From JBGSUE01 sp041753515 (GTDB lineage Bacteria; Patescibacteriota; Microgenomatia; UBA10105; UBA927), in contig JBGSUE010000029.1 in NCBI GenBank assembly GCA_041753515.1, positions 1 to 32,207 of the forward strand: DNA of 32,207 nt, written 5' to 3'. Positions within the stretch are counted from its first letter, which is position 1, and every line of letters starts with the position of its first letter. The position numbers and the translations under genes are program-made. Shown piece by piece: positions 29,286 to 32,207 of the stretch. Under the pieces are notes generated by a model. That model saw only the letters and a list, made by a program, of their open reading frames with translations, was not told the origin of the DNA and made no database searches.

Positions 29286-29320
29286 TGTTGCGGGGACTGC
29301 AAGAAATTCGAACCTATTAT
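29286..29320. repeat. 35-bp direct repeat, left copy, flanking fic
   Basis: This is the left of two copies (other at 30399-30433), 30 of 35 bases identical without gaps, beginning TGTTGCGGGG and ending GAACCTATTAT. On the minus strand it reads AATAGGTTCGAAT and later CCCCGCAACA, recalling the T-loop and 3' end of an initiator-type tRNA, but the stems do not form. Confidence 0.75.
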
Positions 29321-29335
29321 TTTGTCAAATAACAC

Positions 29336-29389
29336 TTGCAATAGATTCAGTAATATGGTATACATAGATAATAAGCGTATACCATATTA
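29336..29389 (+). promoter_or_regulatory. fic promoter with a 13-bp-arm inverted repeat
   Basis: TTGCAA (29336-29341), 17 bp, TATACA (29359-29364), with +1 near 29371. A perfect inverted repeat has arms TAATATGGTATAC (29351-29363) and GTATACCATATTA (29377-29389) with a 13-nt centre. The left arm covers the -10 box and the right arm lies past the start, a strong repressor-site layout. The leader is about 30 nt, with only a weak AAGAG before the ATG. Confidence 0.82.
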
Positions 29390-29400
29390 AAGAGCTTTTT

Positions 29401-30345
29401 ATGTTACTCGATCTACAACTTCAAGCACGCATCGATGAAAAACGAGAGAGGCTTAATTTTCTTCGTCCCTTATCTTCACCCATTGTTTCTAAACTGAAAC
29501 AGCAATTTGCCATCGAAATGACATATAACTCAAACGGAATTGAGGGAAATTCCCTCACACTAAAAGAAACTGCGTGGGTAATTCAGGATGGACTGACTAT
29601 CAAAGGGAAACCGCTTAAAGATCATTTAGAAGCGAAGGATCATTATGACGCATTAGAATTTTTGTACGAATCAATTGAACATGATCGGCAACAGACTTTG
29701 TCTGAAATTTTTATCCGTATGCTTCATCAATTGGTGGTTCGTGAGACGGAAAGGGAAGAGGCGGGGAAATATCGGACAGTAAATGTAATGATCACAGGCT
29801 CGGATCATACGCCACCGGATATGAGTGAGGTTCCAGTTTTGATGCGGGATTTGATTATATGGATAAAAAAAAATCAGAAAAAAATTCATCCGGTGGAACT
29901 TGCTGCGATAGTACATCACAAAATTGTTCATATCCATCCGTTTGCAGACGGAAACGGTCGGACAGCACGGCTTGCGATGAACCTTATACTCATGAAAGAA
30001 GGGTATCCATTGGTTATCATCCTGAAAAACGATCGAAGGAAATATTACCGAGTGCTGGCGCAAGCGGATATTGGAATATATGTACCGCTCGTGCGATTTG
30101 TGGCTCAAGCAGTCGAGCGCACGCTTAACATGTATTTTAAGGTGTTGCTTCCTGCTCAAAAGGAAGATAAGCAGTATGTATCATTATCAATTTTAGCAAA
30201 TGAAACACCGTATTCCGTGAAATATCTCAATTTACTTGCTCGATACGGAAAAATTGAAGCGCATAAAGAGAAGCGAATCTGGATGAGTTCGAAGGAAGCC
30301 ATAAACCAATACATACGCCACCGCCAGAGAATACGGAAGATATAA
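29401..30345 (+). CDS. Fic-domain protein (class II, self-inhibited type)
   Basis: A 314-aa Fic protein. The catalytic motif HPFADGNGRTAR lies at residues 179-190, with H179, D183, N185 and R187 all present, so it should be able to transfer AMP or a similar group to a hydroxyl side chain. The N-terminal inhibitory motif [S/T]xxxE[G/N] is S44-NGI-E48-G49, the class II arrangement in which the inhibitory helix is part of the same protein. The C-terminal about 70 residues (YSVKYLNLLARYGKIEAHKEKRIWMSSKEAINQYI) look like a winged helix or HTH and could bind the palindrome in the promoter. A good terminator follows. The whole unit lies between two 35-bp direct repeats. Confidence 0.95.
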   Translation: MLLDLQLQARIDEKRERLNFLRPLSSPIVSKLKQQFAIEMTYNSNGIEGNSLTLKETAWVIQDGLTIKGKPLKDHLEAKDHYDALEFLYESIEHDRQQTLSEIFIRMLHQLVVRETEREEAGKYRTVNVMITGSDHTPPDMSEVPVLMRDLIIWIKKNQKKIHPVELAAIVHHKIVHIHPFADGNGRTARLAMNLILMKEGYPLVIILKNDRRKYYRVLAQADIGIYVPLVRFVAQAVERTLNMYFKVLLPAQKEDKQYVSLSILANETPYSVKYLNLLARYGKIEAHKEKRIWMSSKEAINQYIRHRQRIRKI

Positions 30346-30361
30346 TACATGAGAACCCAAT

Positions 30362-30390
30362 AAAAAAAGAGCGGTGAAACGCTCTTTTTT
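30362..30390 (+). terminator. Rho-independent terminator of fic
   Basis: AGAGCG (30368-30373) pairs with CGCTCT (30380-30385) around GTGAAA. It is preceded by six A residues and followed by five T residues, so the stem can extend by A-T pairs. Confidence 0.92.
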
Positions 30391-30398
30391 AAGATCTC

Positions 30399-30433
30399 TG
30401 TTGCGGGGGTTACAAGAAATCAGAACCTATTAT
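30399..30433. repeat. 35-bp direct repeat, right copy, flanking fic
   Basis: This is the right copy of the repeat at 29286-29320, 30 of 35 identical, 1113 bp away. It begins 9 nt after the fic terminator, so promoter, operator, gene and terminator all lie between the two copies. Confidence 0.75.
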
Positions 30434-30472
30434 CTGACCTCTCGTCAGCCAATTTACGCCTCAATATAAGCC

Positions 30473-30714
30473 GTTTCCTACAAAAAAAAGAGCAGGAAGC
30501 TACTTATAGGAAACTCTCCAGCATAAGGAATTGGCCTAACTTCCTTTTCCTTGCAGGGAAAGTTATATTTTCCCATAAGCAGCTTGCTGCCCTCTTGCGT
30601 CCGTTTTCACTGCACCAAACACTTGATGAAGTGGAGACGAACAGGCAGAGACAAAGATATGGAGTGGGTAAACCACAACATAGAGCTTTGCTCTGCCTGT
30701 GAAGCAAGTGCTTC
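30473..30714. other. Hairpin-rich non-coding stretch
   Basis: No convincing gene lies between fic and the lipoprotein gene (30346-30730). Instead there are five inverted repeats: GTTTCCTA/TAGGAAAC (30473-30480, 30507-30514); GGGAAA/TTTCCC (30556-30561, 30569-30574); GCAGC/GCTGC (30579-30583, 30586-30590); ACAGGCAGAG/CTCTGCCTGT (30641-30650, 30691-30700), extended inward by CAAAG/CTTTG after a 1-nt bulge to 15 bp; and GAAGC/GCTTC (30701-30705, 30710-30714). It may be a structured RNA, the 3' region of the lipoprotein gene, or remains of an element. Confidence 0.55.
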
Positions 30715-30730
30715 CTTAATTTTTACATGA

Positions 30731-31723
30731 CTATCGCGAAGTACGCATCGTAAGGACCATTCCCTCGCCACCACAAACTGCGGCAAAGTCCTTTTGTGTG
30801 GCATCGTCAATCCGTTGACTGCCGAGGCCTTGCGCCATGAATCCGGTCGGATTGAAGCCTTCGCATTTGTAGTGTGCCCAATCGCCCGTGTCAAGGTAAC
30901 CCCACCAAACATGATAGGAGAGGTAAGTAGCGGGACCATTCACGGTTTCAACATCCTTAATCCTGAATGACAGGTCGATTGCCATCTGGCGGCCGTCCTT
31001 TTCGACGATGATACTTGCCTGGGGCAATTCCGAGACTTCGGAGCCAAAGATTAGGCTTTCATCGCAGACTTGCTTGACGAGCGTGTGTCCAGAGATTGAC
31101 CAGGATGTGTCACCACAGGCAAATTCGTAGAAGGGACCATCCACTGGCGTGACAGGAAAGTCGCTTTTGATACCGTAACTGGTATACCGCGAACCATCAC
31201 AGGTCAATTCGGCAATCCACTGCAAATCGCTCCATTCATACTTGTATAGCACTGTTTCGCCATACGGTACTGCTACGTCAGAATCGTTTTCATTCGCCCA
31301 AATGTAGGGTTCATCTTCATAGCAGCCGAATGGGCGCTCGAGTGACGGTTGCTCAGACAGAACTGTGAATTTTAGTGTAGTAACTTCATCGGGCCCAGAA
31401 CTATTGGCTCCCACTAAAGTACACGTATATTCACCAGCCTCCTTTTGTAACGGTCTAGCGCCTAAGTTCGGTAACGACTCGTCCAGGACTTCAACCCATT
31501 CTGGACACCCATTGAGACTGTAGGTTCCCTTACCTTCCTCAATGTTTGTGGGAACTCCCATCCATAATCCATCAAAATCTCGATTCGGCTCGTCAACACC
31601 AACCATGGTTTGAGCAAAATCTGGCATCTGGACGGGCGGCGTGCTCACGGCAGAACCGCAAGCAGTGATGATAAAGCTCACCACCAGCAAAAAAACGAAC
31701 AACGAACTAAGTTTCTTGGACAT
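30731..31723 (-). CDS. Putative lipoprotein
   Basis: A 330-aa protein with a lipoprotein signal peptide: MSKK, hydrophobic core to residue 19, lipobox I-T-A-C with the lipidated C22. The mature part starts with a Ser/Thr/Pro-rich linker and continues as a beta-rich extracellular domain with many cysteines (about 10), aromatic residues and segments such as SWSISGHTL. I do not recognise a family; an Ig-like part may lie near residues 60-120 (GEYTCTLVGANSS). A strong Shine-Dalgarno sequence AAAGGAGA lies about 7 nt upstream of the ATG, unlike the leaderless genes of the rest of the window. It is the only minus-strand gene at this end and may be of different origin. Confidence 0.78.
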   Translation of the reverse strand: MSKKLSSLFVFLLVVSFIITACGSAVSTPPVQMPDFAQTMVGVDEPNRDFDGLWMGVPTNIEEGKGTYSLNGCPEWVEVLDESLPNLGARPLQKEAGEYTCTLVGANSSGPDEVTTLKFTVLSEQPSLERPFGCYEDEPYIWANENDSDVAVPYGETVLYKYEWSDLQWIAELTCDGSRYTSYGIKSDFPVTPVDGPFYEFACGDTSWSISGHTLVKQVCDESLIFGSEVSELPQASIIVEKDGRQMAIDLSFRIKDVETVNGPATYLSYHVWWGYLDTGDWAHYKCEGFNPTGFMAQGLGSQRIDDATQKDFAAVCGGEGMVLTMRTSR

Positions 31724-32207
31724 TTCTGCGTCTCCTTTAGACGTGTTGGTTCTGGCATGTGCCAGCTTGAGTAAGTCCTCATCCCTAGCGGGTGAGACAC
31801 GACGGTGGAATTATTCTTTTTTGTTTTTTTATCTCCTCTTTCTGTGATGTTTGGAAAAAAACGATTTTAATATCCCCTAGATTTAGTATTTGTAACCCCA
31901 AAATCTAACCGCCATGGCTGACGATCAGGTTTCGGGGTTACATGGGGTTCCACTCATCCTCAACTATCCAAAAGAAACCGTTTGTACCCGTTCCGATTCA
32001 TGTAAAAGTGCGAAAAACACTTGCCCTCTATTACCCACACTTTGGCGAAACTGGCGCAATTGCCAGGGGTCTTGCCCAGTTAAGCACTAGTACAATCTAA
32101 GTATTAGTGCGATAAACTGGACAAATATGACCATCAAGTTCTGCATGCGGTTAAACCGCAATAAAGTTAGTCTCATAGTTAAGTTGTTTGCTCGTGATAT
32201 CCCTTCC
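31724..32207. other. Right-end region without a convincing gene
   Basis: This holds the upstream region of the lipoprotein gene and sequence with several inverted repeats: CTGGCA/TGCCAG (31752-31757, 31760-31765), GTAACCCC/GGGGTTAC (31892-31899, 31934-31941; 12 bp with one mismatch), GCACTAGTAC/GTATTAGTGC (32084-32093, 32101-32110; one G-T), and GCGGTT/AACCGC (32147-32152, 32154-32159). A 52-codon ORF starts at 31942 (MGFHSS...) and ends at 32100; it has no Shine-Dalgarno sequence and no recognisable motif. The window ends here and the next gene is not seen. Confidence 0.4.
31942..32100 (+). CDS. Short ORF of uncertain reality
   Basis: A 52-codon frame from ATG 31942 to TAA 32100, with the segment FVPVPIHVKVRKTLALYYPH giving a fairly natural-looking amino-acid composition. 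No ribosome-binding site or promoter fits it, and an inverted repeat ends at its start. It may be a pseudogene fragment or chance. Confidence 0.2.
   Translation: MGFHSSSTIQKKPFVPVPIHVKVRKTLALYYPHFGETGAIARGLAQLSTSTI

Noticed and set aside
29286..29330. A complete tRNA gene at the left fic repeat
   Set aside because: The minus strand has a TTCGAAT-like loop and a CCCCGCAAC end, but the T-stem and acceptor stem do not pair, so at most it is a tRNA-end-like remnant.
30504..30939. Minus-strand open frames of 67 and 110 aa near the lipoprotein 3' end
   Set aside because: They run through the hairpin-rich stretch and overlap the lipoprotein gene; no ribosome-binding site or family motif.
32078..32118. 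Integron attC site
   Set aside because: GTTAAGC and an inverted partner are present, but the order of the core motifs is the reverse of an attC site, and no integrase or cassettes are visible.
1..32207. Recoding of TGA as glycine, as in some CPR phyla
   Set aside because: TGA acts as a normal stop in many genes here (for example at 3144, 4673, 21409 and 24848), often in ATGA overlaps.
1..32207. CRISPR array or complete insertion sequence
   Set aside because: No regularly spaced repeats and no transposase gene were found; the only recombinase is the Xer-like protein.

Overview
The window looks like a chromosomal piece of a Candidate Phyla Radiation (Patescibacteria) bacterium, most likely of the Microgenomates type. 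The evidence is short operons with ATGA/TAATG overlaps, a DUF5667-type secreted protein, a TraG/VirD4-like ATPase with a long membrane-anchored N-terminal domain and no conjugation genes nearby, a Mur ligase fused to N-terminal membrane helices, many small hydrolases, and a B12-dependent ribonucleotide reductase beside its own cobalamin adenosyltransferase. TGA is an ordinary stop throughout, so this is not one of the lineages that reads TGA as glycine. The assignment is inference from gene content; there is no rRNA in the window.

Layout. 1-560: 3' end of groL and its terminator. 576-2559: an overlapping trio of methyltransferase, Nudix hydrolase and alpha/beta hydrolase. 2559-5998: a toxin-antitoxin island, with an AbiE pair behind a promoter containing a perfect 24-bp palindrome, two overlapping alpha/beta hydrolases, and a ribbon-helix-helix/RelE-type pair. 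6060-10444: cutA, two tandem aldehyde dehydrogenases, a TrpR/YerC-like regulator flanked by two copies of one operator-like sequence (one interrupted by an exact 20-bp palindrome), and a short-chain dehydrogenase. 10473-12868: two phosphoribosyltransferases divergent from a P-loop kinase and a Nudix hydrolase, with the two promoters overlapping head to head. 12897-17089: DUF5667 protein, then nrdR-nrdJ-adenosyltransferase behind a promoter with a pair of NrdR boxes. 17134-19958: a proline-rich small protein and the TraG/VirD4-like ATPase. 20017-26040: an ATP-grasp ligase, an alpha/beta hydrolase, a membrane-anchored MurF-like ligase, alanine racemase and D-Ala-D-Ala ligase, a cell-wall block. 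26060-28354: tRNA-Ile(UAU), a small unknown gene, a tyrosine recombinase, an FtsB/DivIC protein, tRNA(CAU) and a cupin. 28383-30390: an HExxH protein and a Fic protein that sits as a unit between two 35-bp direct repeats. 30434-32207: a hairpin-rich non-coding stretch, a lipoprotein gene on the minus strand and a mostly non-coding right end. This last part looks different in style from the rest.

A pattern runs through the window. Several first genes of operons have a -10 hexamer ending exactly 6 nt before the ATG, so transcription should start on the start codon itself (leaderless mRNA). Many genes inside operons have a Shine-Dalgarno sequence or overlap the preceding gene. The most interesting points for follow-up are this leaderless architecture, the 20-bp palindrome inserted cleanly into one of two paired operators, the repeat-bounded fic unit, the tyrosine recombinase lacking two expected catalytic residues next to a 9-6-9 palindrome, the tRNA-Ile(UAU) with an odd T-loop, and the ATP-grasp ligase beside the cell-wall genes.
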